Positions 17,601 through 24,876 are shown, numbered from the stretch's first letter. The stretch is 64,000 nt of DNA from Clostridia bacterium (GCA_017513245.1 JAFXGK010000010.1:1-64000), one strand, 5' to 3'. The notes: generated from the letters alone by a model not told the origin. Numbers and translations are program-made.

Positions 17601-20402
17601 AACCTTGAAATAAACGGTGGCGGTAAGGTTCGTCTTTACTATATTGCGGCCGACGGCACCGCAGCCGACTACGTATTCGGCGCCGATATTCGAGGCGACG
17701 AGCCTGTACACATTGCCGTAACACTGGACGGCAACGAAGCCTCGCTCTACGTAAACGGAGCCCTTTCGCAGACCATTAAATCTGCCAAGCCGATCGGAAC
17801 GTCGGTCCACGACTTTAAGGTGGGCGGCGACAACCGTGAGGGCAACACACAGTACTTTAAGGGTATTATTTCAAACGTTGCTCTCTTCAGTGACGTGAGA
17901 ACCGCTGAGGAAATCGGCTCTGATATTCTGTCGGTACCCTCCGACGGCGATGCGCTGCTTTACAGCGAGAGTTTCTCCTCTACCTCGTCGGAGGCGCCCT
18001 TCGACGTATTAAAGCCGGAGGGTCTGACCTTCACTCAGGACACAAATATCTCTACCGAAGTTCTCCCCACCACGCCCAAGACTCTTGAAGCAACCATCCA
18101 ACTCGATAAGAGTTTTTCGGGCCGCGCAGGCGTAGTTGTAGGCAACTACGACGAAAGCTGGAAAAACCAGATGAGCCTTGAAATATACTACGGCGGTTTG
18201 GTACGTATATACGTGGCCAACACAGCCACTACCGCATCCTACACCTTCGGCACCGATATTCGCTCGGATAGCGCGGTTCACGTTGCGGTAACACTTGACG
18301 GTACAACCGTAAAGCTCTACGTAAACGGCAAGCTTTGCGAAACGGGCGCGCTCAGCATTGCGGCACCGTCCTTCTCGAAGGCATTGCGCATAGGCGGCGA
18401 CAACCGTGACGGAAACGGACAGTACTTCAAGGGCACCATCTACTCTGTAAATCTGTTTGACTCGGTACGCACCGACGAGCAGATTGCAGCCGATGCAATA
18501 CAGGTTGACAGCAATACCGAGGGACTTATTTACTCCTCTCGCTTTGCAACCGATATTGTAGACAAGAGCGCCTTAAACGGCATCACTTTTGATAAGGAAT
18601 CGGCAATATCCATAGACGCGCTGACCGCCACACCTCACACAATTGAGGCTACCGTTCAGCTTGATAAGAGCTACGAGCAACGCGGCGGTGTTATAGTAGG
18701 CAACTACAAGGATGTTTCACTCGAATCAATGAGCCTTGAGCTTTACTCCTACGGACGCGTTCGACTCTACTTCGGCGACGACAAGCGCACTCCTGTCGAC
18801 TGCATATTCGGCACCGATATCCGTTCGGATAATCCGGTTCATATTGCGGTAACGATAGACGGAACCGAGGCTTCACTCTACGTAGACGGCGTTCTTGCCG
18901 AAACCAAGACCCTTAGCTCCGCACCGAACCTTCATACCGAGGGCTTCAAAATAGGCGGTGACAACCGTGAAGGCAACGGACAGTACTTCAAGGACACCAT
19001 CTATAACGTAAGCCTCTTCAGCGATGTAAGAACCGCTAAGGAAATCGCGGCCGATATGATATCGGTTGACGAAAAGGCCGAAAATCTGCTTTACACAACC
19101 AAGCTTTACAAGAGCAGTAATAGCGAAATCATTCCCGCCATTCCCGTAGGCGAAAACTTCAGCACTCAGTCTTCATACACGGTAGGCAGCCTCGACGCCA
19201 CTCCCCACACCTATGAAGCCGTAGTACAGCTCGACAGCAACTACTCCGGCCGCGGCGGCGTTATAGTAGGCAACTTTAGCGGACGTCTTGAAAACCAGCT
19301 CAACCTCGAAATCTACACCGAGGGCAGGCCGCGACTCTATTATGAGCTCGCTTCCGGCGATTCGGCAAACTGCGTATTTGATGCTGATGTTCGTTCCGAA
19401 AGCGCCGTGCATTTAGCGGTTACCGTAGACGGTCTTGTTGCCACGCTTTATATAAACGGACAGCAGGCCGATCAAAAGCCGCTTGCCTTCTCTGTTCCCT
19501 CGATTACCGACGGTATGAAGATAGGCGTCGACAACCGTTCTGTAGATCCCCAGTACTTCAAGGGTAAAATATACAGCGTAAATCTCTTCTCCGACGTTAG
19601 AAGCGGCGATGAAATCAAAAACGACGTATTTGCTTTAACGTCCGATGACGAGGCTATGCTCTTTAGCGGAATATTCACAAGTGACCTTTGCAAGCAAAAA
19701 GGTCATGCCCTGGTCACCAAGACCGATATTATCGGCACCGCCGATCGCGATGGATTACGTCACCTTGAGTGTACTGTCTGCGGCAAGACGGTATCGTATA
19801 TCGAGTCCCCCGGCGTTTCTGAGGTTATTACCCATAAGAACTGGGCAGAAGCTACCGGCCTTAAACCCTCGCTCGAAAGCAAGGGCTACGCCATTGACAC
19901 TGTATTTGATTCTACACCGCGTACAATCGAAGCTATGATTCAACTCGATAAGACGTATAATCTGCGTGCAGGTGTAGTTTTGGGTAACTATGACGGCAGC
20001 AAGGCCAACCAGCTTAACGTTGAAATTTACACAAGCGGCAGACCCAGACTTTACTACAGCATCGGCGCTTCGACCTACAGCTACATCTTCAACACCGATA
20101 TTCGAAGCGACAAGCTGACCCATATGGCCATTACGGTTGACGGACTCGAAGCTCATCTATTCGTTAACGGCGAACTCCGCGAAACCATGGCACTCAAGGC
20201 TGCCCTGCCCGATACGGTTGCAAACCTTAAAATAGGTCACGACAACCGCACAGGCACACAGCAATATTTTGCAGGAACTATCTACAGCGTAAACCTCTTT
20301 AGCGACGTAAGAACCGCCAAAGAAATTGCGCTTGACCGTTACCTCTGCCAGAGCCAAAGCGAGGATATGGTACTCGACGTTGACTTTTTAGACGCCGAAT
20401 AA
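8697..20402 (+). CDS. Giant secreted beta-helix / PLD-like / LamG protein (3901 residues)
   Basis: A signal peptide (cleavage near AHA/AD, residue 31) leads three homologous beta-helix modules (about 50-675, 680-1290, 1296-2125). Each opens with an ELEAAL...DRTFYV unit and closes with GGPIIWGN...DDAYWAAAIVNKLKV. They are built of GGAIY and FxxN motifs like those of chlamydial Pmp and pectate-lyase-like adhesins. Residues about 2142-2640 form a phospholipase D-like region with two HxK motifs (H2357-T-K and H2580-S-K) and downstream SSSNLDG and LNSMN. The aspartate eight positions into HxKxxxxD is serine in both halves. A cysteine-pair segment (CANCDERK, CSACG) follows, then six LamG-like repeats from about 2725 to the end, the last preceded by CTVCG. 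There is no LPXTG, SLH or other anchor, so attachment is unexplained. Adhesin or host-polymer binding is likely; enzyme activity is uncertain. Confidence 0.9.
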   Translation: MKLNRLLRPLALVLCLALVFSSIPLGLTAHAADAIIDGADGDEEETVDIYADAVDVSTADELEEALTNATRAIRIVDDFRLDRTFYVISDTVIYAEEAHTLTRGDNFGGDLFVIGRYEDNTVCENTVLFYAGRDDSETPNLLTIDGNRDNMGTEVVGTVFFGCENADVRLYSGLTVQNCKKDGNERTLNGTYEVSYPARVGGAVAINAGGTLSIYGGTFKDNTVNDEIENDDPEIALRSTQGGAFYLYGTTNIYGGTFKNNHAQRGGVFYAYRTLNIYGATIEDNTSSTAGGAIYMPASGRSEVYIEGGNDLSESGIAFKNNKAETFGGAIYASGAVINIDQAGFSGNTAGTHGGAVYCSISGDEDSGAKLTVTNTTLENNTADYNGGAIYLTSSSAYMEEVTFKNNHAKATANASGDRYGGGAVYSTGSYVEINGASIQNNTSDNYGGGIEAHSQSKVVLNNITTSGNVAKSNGGFIFTNNSEFEIYNSAIRANTANNQGGAVFTTNLATFKAYLTTFEGNSSTGNGGAILFYSGNEGSLLHSCVFLDNTSGSYGGGIYISKATTLEAYNTSAKGNHAAKGGFMYETTTGTTVTLNGLSVSGNTATDGGPIIWGNSTGAVLYINKSTYIDIDYEDVLDDAYWAAAIVNKLKVNEITDEVPGFINYGDSEETKPEDIINPNVTNVVELQAALTAGLKKITIISDFTINRTLFVNSDTTIYATGNRTLTRAPGFGGDMFVVGEAVDGTFPEKEISVTIDPTGEGNSLTIDGNKDNMTTDVVGTVFFVCHGARLSLMDSLTVQNCHKVGNERTQNEIYGVSYPVRIGGPVAINANSKLDIYGGTYKNNSVLDETDDNTDRISTQGGAIYSFGPTNIYGGTFSGNHAARGGFLYNYRKTNIHNAVIAENSASSLGGAIYMAASTGCYLYVGASTNICDSYVLFLDNTCAGSGGAIVSQGALTDIQNAEFIGNETGEHGGAIYVTMSELNKEKWNLKVANSTFDGNTATYNAGAVYLTKSSAQFKNVDFIENHALATANASGSRYGGGAIYTTGSYAVFEGVRFTDNVSDYHGGAVMFNSASEAVLYNVTATGNEAGNYGGFMYSKSTVDIYNSKINNSSATAGGALMLQAAAVTNVYSTVFDGNTCTQNGAAVGAFSDGGQNTFNNCVFKNNASDNFGGGMYISGSSLLDIYNSTGENNSAFRGGFLYITTTGTVVKLSDITISGNTASDGGPIIWGNSTGAKLYINKNKWTDRDASTLDSAYWTAAIVNKLKVYDLTDPAPDCDEYGNENYDNLKDFVEVSSSAELEAAINSGAKRIRVVSDFLLDRTFYITDDVTIFATTPYHLTRDENFTGDIFVVGEDKNGKNHLFGGGNTACLTLGNPESKTEDLLTIDGNKSNMKADVVGTVLFICHSANVNIYDNVSIVNARKLGNERTFFGRYFSSYPNRIGGAMAITESGALNVYGGHFKGLSVNDEIISAELGEDGRHSTLGGAIYSRGELNIYGGSFEYCYAPRGGAIYAYSISHIYGGDFINNHALNGGAVYAPSSVSVSTYIGGKTGETTVTFSGNSSYNNGGAIYSGAMAATVIYGDTLFENNSSQKSNGGAIYGAGVVLINNTTFKNNSAKSKGGAVFFTHSSNASPVQEPTLIGCTLTGNSATTGGAVTAYSGGLSVDEGTRLTIEDCVMSDNEATGSGGAVCSAYRASINMKNTTLKNNVAVNEGGAIYMLYEGVVNAENCDFIGNTVGDDTTGYGGAVSLHSSFFNGKENTFEKNESGLRGGALYVSYNSAVKVDSEVILKDSVFTENNCYSMGGAIYATDRLISYGEDENGDPLPKEDDGTTNLVLKDVSFTGNTASGKGGAMYLSSYTRTHMGNVIFDSNRITVDGGGCNAGAIYSNGRATYEINGGEFKNNYSGANGGALGLYSNSSAVLNDVTASGNTAVGDGGFALLDTAYITIYDSDISDNTAGSQGGAVSMVDLSTIHAYGTKFDRNSAPKEGGALHVYPGASQSVLNGCSFTENTSGTLGGAVYVANHTLLDLYNTTAVRNHANKGGFLYETTYDTVVKVNGLTVTGNTDDMGGPIIWGNTLNADLYINKGNYTDTEVSVLDDAYWAGAIYNLLTVHDLTDAVPEREVYKQAYVEPTEKEPIVHPEIAVEHIFELAENADHGKIDSTYAAFPRLDNSSNFMSRNTTLFPNINGEDVTVDSFIYQKDDPANNGNFGEGILIYQAMAYKRANPLEDVSISISSYRFSAHTAICIDRDSPYFGYMRALYDQDYDKFGFVRVSYLLLCAARMGIDVTIIGHIDGYPNTATSPMFGEYFTEMLDAPCDSTYTTGVIGDYMTFRDCEWDLSRKGSSDMMHTKLCAVSHYLDMNGEVHRNAVWTSSSNLDGINWNGTNGLNQLQTASIVSDHAEIFRISKNYLDFLAGYCGQEDVYIFRDIMIDRVEEQIAKIKAGLESEIPANEQIVYLGGENDKVFELYFSPFSGNVSGWEEEYNPFAKQIREMHNSEDSIIFIWNNVRWGEYSLRNQFEDVIIDAFHKNKNPENKIYVNLPAFNSAAFSDLAVGTDIGYKAFNQNDFGHVHSKDMHLSYVKDGQRYYVSVLNSMNVHSGSMAYQSNFALVIKETNCNEDSVFFTFADQTTTGIAEHAFEDTVLEYLPEDETIDGYTYHPCANCDERKIIGTIHRTGDWVAIKPATKNETGIAVRSCSACGILIETREYVHPGDDRTLDSEFFEGKTFTSERDLQSALSVNGAPLTIEANVQLAKGHNARGGVIVGNYMGSAQNLVNLEVYTGGRIRLYMKNDGQVIDHVFSTDIRSDSAVHIALTLDGTTAKLYLDSVLAETATLSGTAPTITGTMWIGGDNRYGNNQFFKGTIYSVSIFDHARSEAQISRDTIAVFNEAHGVMDSRYFSASKLMSTPGATFTEESAVALETFAATPHTIEATVKLNESFTGRAGVIVGNYGSTQSPALNLEINGGGKVRLYYIAADGTAADYVFGADIRGDEPVHIAVTLDGNEASLYVNGALSQTIKSAKPIGTSVHDFKVGGDNREGNTQYFKGIISNVALFSDVRTAEEIGSDILSVPSDGDALLYSESFSSTSSEAPFDVLKPEGLTFTQDTNISTEVLPTTPKTLEATIQLDKSFSGRAGVVVGNYDESWKNQMSLEIYYGGLVRIYVANTATTASYTFGTDIRSDSAVHVAVTLDGTTVKLYVNGKLCETGALSIAAPSFSKALRIGGDNRDGNGQYFKGTIYSVNLFDSVRTDEQIAADAIQVDSNTEGLIYSSRFATDIVDKSALNGITFDKESAISIDALTATPHTIEATVQLDKSYEQRGGVIVGNYKDVSLESMSLELYSYGRVRLYFGDDKRTPVDCIFGTDIRSDNPVHIAVTIDGTEASLYVDGVLAETKTLSSAPNLHTEGFKIGGDNREGNGQYFKDTIYNVSLFSDVRTAKEIAADMISVDEKAENLLYTTKLYKSSNSEIIPAIPVGENFSTQSSYTVGSLDATPHTYEAVVQLDSNYSGRGGVIVGNFSGRLENQLNLEIYTEGRPRLYYELASGDSANCVFDADVRSESAVHLAVTVDGLVATLYINGQQADQKPLAFSVPSITDGMKIGVDNRSVDPQYFKGKIYSVNLFSDVRSGDEIKNDVFALTSDDEAMLFSGIFTSDLCKQKGHALVTKTDIIGTADRDGLRHLECTVCGKTVSYIESPGVSEVITHKNWAEATGLKPSLESKGYAIDTVFDSTPRTIEAMIQLDKTYNLRAGVVLGNYDGSKANQLNVEIYTSGRPRLYYSIGASTYSYIFNTDIRSDKLTHMAITVDGLEAHLFVNGELRETMALKAALPDTVANLKIGHDNRTGTQQYFAGTIYSVNLFSDVRTAKEIALDRYLCQSQSEDMVLDVDFLDAE
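8850..15080 (+). repeat. Three tandem beta-helix modules within the giant gene
   Basis: Protein-level tandem repeat, approximate nucleotide starts 8850, 10735 and 12582. The third module is longest because it carries extra GGAI repeats. Each is internally built from short GGAxx/FxxN coils, encoded by recurring GGCGGCGC(T/C) stretches. Confidence 0.85.
16870..20399 (+). repeat. Six LamG-like repeats at the end of the giant gene
   Basis: Approximate starts 16870, 17403, 17950, 18520, 19080 and 19660. Each repeat contains an IEAxVQLDK opening, a GGVIVGNY segment, a VHIAVTLDG core and a GGDNREGNxQYFKGTIY ending, the concanavalin-like LamG_3 pattern. Confidence 0.85.
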
Positions 20403-20425
20403 ACCTGCAAAAAGCAACAAAAAAA

Positions 20426-20455
20426 CGCCCGAGGGGTAACCTCGGGCGTTTAATT
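20426..20455. terminator. Terminator between the giant gene and the GH3 gene
   Basis: ACGCCCGAGG / CCTCGGGCGT stem with loop GGTAA, A run to the left and T-rich sequence to the right. It can act for both converging genes. Confidence 0.85.
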
Positions 20456-20467
20456 ATTTTATTTATA

Positions 20468-22528
20468 TCAGAGCACCATTGCGCCGCCTTTTTGGCTTGT
20501 GGTATAGTCACTCTCGGAGTGAACTATGTATCTGCCCTTAAGGCGAATATCGGCGCTCGAGGCGGCAATGAGAATATCGTAACTGCCGCTTTCAACGTGC
20601 CAATCGTGCAGATATGGATTATAGTATGAGAAAGCGTGAGAATCGAGCGTAAAGCTTACCCTTTTGCTCTCGCCTGCCTCAAGCGAAACCTTAGCGAATT
20701 CCTTAAGTTCCTTCTCGGGACGAACAACGGTATTGTCGGCGGGAGAAACGTAAAGCTGTACAGCCTCCTTACCGAAGCGGTCGCCCACGTTTTTAAGGGT
20801 AAAGGAAACCTCGACGGTGCCGTCAGGGTCGGTAGAAAAATCGGGTGTTATCGAAAGGTCGCTGTACTCAAACTCGGTGTATGAGAGGCCGTGACCGAAG
20901 GGATACCAAACGTCCTCGGGATTGCGGTCGTAGTAACGGTAGCCAACGTCAATACCCTCGGCGTAGCGGATTTTTTTGCTGTCGCTAAAATGCAGCAGAT
21001 GGTCGGAAAGGCGGGTCATAAAGGTTTCGGAAAGTTTACCTGAGGGATTAACTTTTCCGAAGAGAATATCGGCAATCGCCTTGCCGCCGCCCTCACCTGC
21101 CAGCCACATCTGGATAAGGCCCTTAACACCGTTCTGCCAGCCGGTACCGGTTGTGCAGGCGCCCGACTGCATTACGACCACTACGTTTTCAAAATACTGA
21201 TTAACGTATTCGAGCACGTCGTTTACCCTGTCGGGGAAGGTCAGTCTGCGGCGCTCGTATTCCTCGCTTTCGTGCCAGGTTTCGTCGCCTGCGAATACTA
21301 TTGCAAGACCGCCCTCGGCCGAAAGCTCACGGATACGCGCGCGCTTATCCCAAATCGAAAGCTCACACTCGAACATCGGCTCGTAGATAAGCTCGGTGTT
21401 ACCGTCGCAATACTCTTTAATAAAGTCAAACGGGATGTCAACGCTCTCGGGCTCGATAGACACGTGCGAACTGCCGCCGCCCATATAAATCGGGTCCTTT
21501 GCAGGGTTGCCGAAAACGACGATTTTTTCGTACTTTTTGGGGTCGATGGGGAGTATATTGTCCTCATTTTTCAGAAGTGTTATGCACTCGGCTGCGGCGG
21601 CGCGAGCCTTTTCGTGCTGCTTTGCGCGGTCGTAAGGCTTTTTCTCCTCACGGCAGGATACGCGGTGCTCGATATATTCAAGCACGCGGCCGCAAAGCTT
21701 ATCAATATCCTGCTCGGTGAGCAGACCCTTTTCTATGCCCTCAAGCATATCCTCGTAGATTGATTTGTTGCAGGGCATCTGCAGTTCCATACCGTTTGCA
21801 AATGCGCGCGGTGCGTTATGCACTGCGCCCCAGTCGGATACCATAAGGCCCTTATAGCCCCATTCGTCGCGTAGCACTTCCTTCAAAAGCCAAGGGTTTT
21901 CGGAGCACCAGATACCGCCGAGTTTATTATAGGCGCACATTACGGTTTCGGGACTTCCCTTTTCTATGGCGATACGGAAAGCCTCGAGGTAATATTCGCG
22001 AAGTGTTCGCTCGTCGATTTCAACCGAGATGGAGGAACGGTCAAGCTCCTGATTGTTGGCGGCGAAATGCTTTAGGCTTGTGCCAACGCCGTTTTCCTGC
22101 ACGCCGCGAATAAAGGCGGCAGCCATCTCGCCCGAGAGGACGGGGTCCTCTGAGAAATATTCAAAGTTGCGTCCGCAAAGTGGGGTGCGCTTCATATTAA
22201 CAGCGGGGGCCAAGAGAAGGTCTATTCCCTCCTGCTTGCAGTCCTCCGCGATGGCATTACCTGCATTGTAGGCAACCTCACGGTCCCACGAGGAGGCCAT
22301 TGCCGATGCCGTAGGGAAGCAGCAGTCGCCACCCTCTACGTTGCAGTCCTGCGGGAATTTCGGGTGACCCACAAGACGACGAACGCCGTGAGGGCCGTCA
22401 CTCATTTCGATATTAGGAATACCCACACGCTCGTTAGAGGCCGAAGAAAGCGCCATATATCCCGTTAAGAATTTGCACTTTTCTTCAAAGGTGAGTTCCT
22501 TCATCCACTCTTGATATTTACTTGCCAT
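20468..22528 (-). CDS. Glycoside hydrolase family 3 (beta-glucosidase-like)
   Basis: 686 residues. N-terminal TIM-barrel with the family's substrate motifs (DGPHGVR 44-50, RNFEYFSEDP 120-129, KHFAANNQE 153-161) and nucleophile D232 in MVSDWGAV. The alpha/beta sandwich follows (VVFGNPAKDP, GGGSSHV), and a fibronectin-type III-like domain ends the protein (EVSFTLKNVGDRFGKEAVQLYV). This is the usual three-domain beta-glucosidase layout. No signal peptide, so it probably hydrolyses imported oligosaccharides in the cytoplasm. The ATG at 22528 has GGGAG 7 bases upstream; an earlier in-frame ATG (22549) has none. It stands alone with its own promoter, so the substrate cannot be read from neighbours. 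Confidence 0.92.
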   Translation of the reverse strand: MASKYQEWMKELTFEEKCKFLTGYMALSSASNERVGIPNIEMSDGPHGVRRLVGHPKFPQDCNVEGGDCCFPTASAMASSWDREVAYNAGNAIAEDCKQEGIDLLLAPAVNMKRTPLCGRNFEYFSEDPVLSGEMAAAFIRGVQENGVGTSLKHFAANNQELDRSSISVEIDERTLREYYLEAFRIAIEKGSPETVMCAYNKLGGIWCSENPWLLKEVLRDEWGYKGLMVSDWGAVHNAPRAFANGMELQMPCNKSIYEDMLEGIEKGLLTEQDIDKLCGRVLEYIEHRVSCREEKKPYDRAKQHEKARAAAAECITLLKNEDNILPIDPKKYEKIVVFGNPAKDPIYMGGGSSHVSIEPESVDIPFDFIKEYCDGNTELIYEPMFECELSIWDKRARIRELSAEGGLAIVFAGDETWHESEEYERRRLTFPDRVNDVLEYVNQYFENVVVVMQSGACTTGTGWQNGVKGLIQMWLAGEGGGKAIADILFGKVNPSGKLSETFMTRLSDHLLHFSDSKKIRYAEGIDVGYRYYDRNPEDVWYPFGHGLSYTEFEYSDLSITPDFSTDPDGTVEVSFTLKNVGDRFGKEAVQLYVSPADNTVVRPEKELKEFAKVSLEAGESKRVSFTLDSHAFSYYNPYLHDWHVESGSYDILIAASSADIRLKGRYIVHSESDYTTSQKGGAMVL

Positions 22529-22560
22529 AATATCACTCCCACAGGACATTATTTAAGTAA

Positions 22561-22589
22561 ATTATAGCATAGCAAGACTCGTGCCACAA
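22561..22589 (-). promoter_or_regulatory. Promoter of the GH3 gene
   Basis: On the minus strand TTGTGG (22584-22589), 17 bases, TATAAT (22561-22566), with TG one base before the -10. The weak -35 is offset by the extended -10. Confidence 0.6.
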
Positions 22590-22628
22590 GTACGATTATT
22601 TTACTTTATATTACCTTTTAAAAAGAAA

Positions 22629-22655
22629 AAACTCCCTTATCTTTTAAGGGAGTTT
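22629..22655 (-). terminator. Terminator of the SipW operon
   Basis: ACTCCCTTA / TAAGGGAGT stem with loop TCTTT, directly at the stop codon of the cargo gene. On the minus strand it is followed by a long T-rich run. Confidence 0.85.
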
Positions 22656-23369
22656 TTACGATTCTACCCAAGTGTTGGGGTCAAAGGCAGGAATCTGGGT
22701 TATATTTGCGTTTCGGCGGTTTTCATCATACCAGTCGGATACCGCCTTGCCGCGTTTGGTTTCGATTATGTCCCATTTGGCACTTGTGGAGGGACGGGTT
22801 ATCTTAGTTCTGTAGACGTACTCCACGTAGCTGCCAAGCGGCACGTTGGGTTTACCGGGGGTTTTATTGCCGGTGCCGAGCCAGTTTGCCTCACCGCGTT
22901 CACCAAGGTCAACGCTGGTGGTAAAGATATAATACTCGGTGCTGCTTTTCACCTGAATGATAAAGGAAAGTCCCTCGGCCGCTGCGCCAAACAGAGCTTC
23001 CATCTCTTCGTCACCCGTTACTGCCATGCTTCCGAAATAGTCGCGTTTCCAGCCGAGACCGCCATCAAGTCGGTCGTTTATATAATCGTTGAGGGCCGAA
23101 TCGGGATTATCAAGACCTATCACTTTGCCGCCGCTTTCGCCGCTTACAAGGCTCTTTATAAGCCAGGCATGGTCCTCGCCCTCTACGTCGTCCGGCAGGA
23201 TATCGGAGCCCTCCCACGTGAATTCGCCGAGCACAAACGGAACGTCATTTTGCACCGTAGAAGCAGGGTCTTCAGCATACCGCCAGGTGGCGAACACTCC
23301 GCCAACGGTGGTAGCAACCAGCAAAAGGCACACGAGCAGCATAAGCTTCGCAGAAAAACCGTTTCTCAT
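22656..23369 (-). CDS. SipW-dependent cargo protein (distal)
   Basis: 237 residues. The N terminus (LMLLVCLLLVATTVGGVFATWRYAE) is the SipW-cognate class of signal peptide typical of TasA and camelysin relatives: hydrophobic core, GG, then an ATW/Y stretch around the cleavage site. The mature part is a soluble, beta-rich, acidic domain (FVLGEFTWEG, IIQVKSSTEYYIFTTSVDLG) with no repeat or catalytic motif. It lies 6 bases downstream of the SipW-type peptidase gene in the same transcript, which supports it being that enzyme's substrate. Sequence outside the signal is unlike the upstream 196-residue cargo, so the two probably have different roles in an extracellular fibre or coat. Function inferred from signal and context. 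Confidence 0.75.
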   Translation of the reverse strand: MRNGFSAKLMLLVCLLLVATTVGGVFATWRYAEDPASTVQNDVPFVLGEFTWEGSDILPDDVEGEDHAWLIKSLVSGESGGKVIGLDNPDSALNDYINDRLDGGLGWKRDYFGSMAVTGDEEMEALFGAAAEGLSFIIQVKSSTEYYIFTTSVDLGERGEANWLGTGNKTPGKPNVPLGSYVEYVYRTKITRPSTSAKWDIIETKRGKAVSDWYDENRRNANITQIPAFDPNTWVES

Positions 23370-23375
23370 AGCCTA

Positions 23376-24158
23376 TCACCCACCTTGCGAGCCGTTAAGA
23401 CGGCCAAGGCGCTGCTTTTCGGCATTGCGCAGTTTTCTTTCAACCACGGGGGTATAAATTACAGTAAAGGCCACGAGCAATACGCAAAGCCAGCCTGCAG
23501 GCGACTGCATAAAGAGAATAAAGCTGCCCACGAACGGAATCTTTTTATCCTTGTAGATACCCTTTATCTGCGAGTAGTATACGGGGAATTTATCGGGATT
23601 GTTAAGTGAGTCACCCTGGCAAAGAAAATATCTGTCGGGGTGTTTATCGTTGGGTTCCTCGATGCCTACTATACGATGTATAATCAGCTTACCGTCAACC
23701 TCGTATACGATAATATCGTACTGCTTAAGTTCTTCCACAGGCGGAGCCTTATAGGTGAAAACAAGATCAAATACATCCAGCTGGTTATTAAGATCGTTGG
23801 TAAACAGGTAGCCGTTACTCTCGTTTTTATAGGCCATTGAGTTACTCGTTACAACCTTGAGTGTAGGCACGTTTCCGAAAAATTTATTTTCGCTTACGTT
23901 AACGTACATTGAAAATGCGAAAGCGGTAACCATCACGGCGCAAAGCAAAATAGACGCCACACAACCAAGCGGTTTTTTGAGACGTCCCATTTTAGTCGAC
24001 TTTTCATATTCAGTTTTGATCTCATCGTCACGCGCTCCCGCGTCTGTAAGGCGTATGGTAAGCTTCACTATCATCGAAATGAGATAGGAGAACATTGCCG
24101 TCAGCAATACGAACACGATAAAGCACAGGATGAATACGTATATATCAAATCCTGACAT
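23376..24158 (-). CDS. sipW: Signal peptidase I, SipW/archaeal type
   Basis: 260 residues, membrane serine protease that removes signal peptides from its dedicated cargo outside the membrane. The first membrane helix is at about 6-30, a second at 66-85, and a third near 217-237. The catalytic serine is S107 in VVTSNSMAY. The second catalytic residue is H161 in KLIIHRIVG, histidine rather than lysine as in the ER/archaeal-like S26B group to which SipW belongs. YDIIVYEV and FLCQGDSLNNPD match conserved boxes. The enzyme is longer at its N terminus than Bacillus SipW, with a charged cytoplasmic loop (about 38-62). Flanking genes on the same strand both carry SipW-type signals, so this is a compact secretion and fibre module. 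The symbol is used by homology. Confidence 0.9.
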   Translation of the reverse strand: MSGFDIYVFILCFIVFVLLTAMFSYLISMIVKLTIRLTDAGARDDEIKTEYEKSTKMGRLKKPLGCVASILLCAVMVTAFAFSMYVNVSENKFFGNVPTLKVVTSNSMAYKNESNGYLFTNDLNNQLDVFDLVFTYKAPPVEELKQYDIIVYEVDGKLIIHRIVGIEEPNDKHPDRYFLCQGDSLNNPDKFPVYYSQIKGIYKDKKIPFVGSFILFMQSPAGWLCVLLVAFTVIYTPVVERKLRNAEKQRLGRLNGSQGG

Positions 24159-24178
24159 TTTTACACTTCCGCAGAAAA

Positions 24179-24210
24179 GGCATTATCCCACGCCCTCGTG
24201 GGATAATGCC
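24179..24210 (-). terminator. Intra-operon hairpin between cargo and sipW
   Basis: A 13-base perfect stem (GGCATTATCCCAC and its complement) with a six-base loop. On the minus strand it is followed by CTTTTC, a weak T run. It probably lets only part of transcription continue from the abundant first cargo into sipW and may also stabilise the cargo mRNA. Confidence 0.7.
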
Positions 24211-24229
24211 CGTGGTTTATTGAACTGAA

Positions 24230-24820
24230 TTAGTTGTTTACGATGGTGCTGGCGTTCTTGCCGTCGCTTACCGAAACAACAATCTGACCGTTGGTGAGAA
24301 CAAGGTCGTATGCGTCGTAATCAGCCTTGGTATCGAGGTTGAACTCGGTGAAGGTTATGTAACCTGCAAGGTCGTCAGCAGGGATGGTGTAGGTGAATGC
24401 ACCTGCGCCGTCCGGAGTCCAAGTAATGTCGTGCTTTGCGGTATCAATGGTCATAATATCCAGACCCTCATACTTCCAGTCAGAGTTGGAAAGCGAGAAA
24501 GCGAAGGTAGAAGGAACACCGTTTGTCTTAACCTCGGTAGGAGCATAGGTGTTGGGGGTGAACTTGATAACAAGGTCGCCGTCAATCTTAAGAGCGGTGG
24601 TGTGGGTTGTGTTTTCCTTGGGGTCAACAACCATGGTAAGGCCGGTAGTATCAACGCTGTAGGTTCCGTATGTACCTGTGAAGGTAGCCTCGGTCATGGT
24701 AACAGCCTTAGCACCGGTGATATCAGCTACGTCATCACTCTGGGAATATACCCAAGTAGCGTAAACGCCGCCGATAGTAATGCAAAGTGCGAGTAACATA
24801 ATTAAACTGATTCTTTTCAT
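24230..24820 (-). CDS. TasA-like SipW-dependent protein (first cargo)
   Basis: 196 residues. The N terminus MKRISLIMLLALCITIGGVYATWVYSQ is a SipW-cognate signal peptide. The mature protein is threonine/valine-rich with alternating beta strands (TFTGTYGTYSVDTTGLTMVV, ALKIDGDLVIKF, AFTYTIPADDLAGYITF), as expected of a TasA/camelysin-type fibre or surface protein. It has no cysteine after cleavage and no protease motif. The ATG at 24820 has GGAGG 8 bases upstream; a TTG five codons earlier overlaps that site and is not the start. It is first in the operon, behind a near-consensus promoter and ahead of a strong hairpin, which suggests it is made in excess over the peptidase. Fibre formation is inference. 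Confidence 0.8.
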   Translation of the reverse strand: MKRISLIMLLALCITIGGVYATWVYSQSDDVADITGAKAVTMTEATFTGTYGTYSVDTTGLTMVVDPKENTTHTTALKIDGDLVIKFTPNTYAPTEVKTNGVPSTFAFSLSNSDWKYEGLDIMTIDTAKHDITWTPDGAGAFTYTIPADDLAGYITFTEFNLDTKADYDAYDLVLTNGQIVVSVSDGKNASTIVNN

Positions 24821-24876
24821 AATTTTTTCCTCCAAAAAACTATATGAGCGCCATACGTACCGAGCGCTCTATGATT

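Noticed and set aside
22581..23609. 342-codon plus-strand frame across the SipW operon
   Set aside because: It runs through a terminator and two recognisable minus-strand genes, with no family resemblance.
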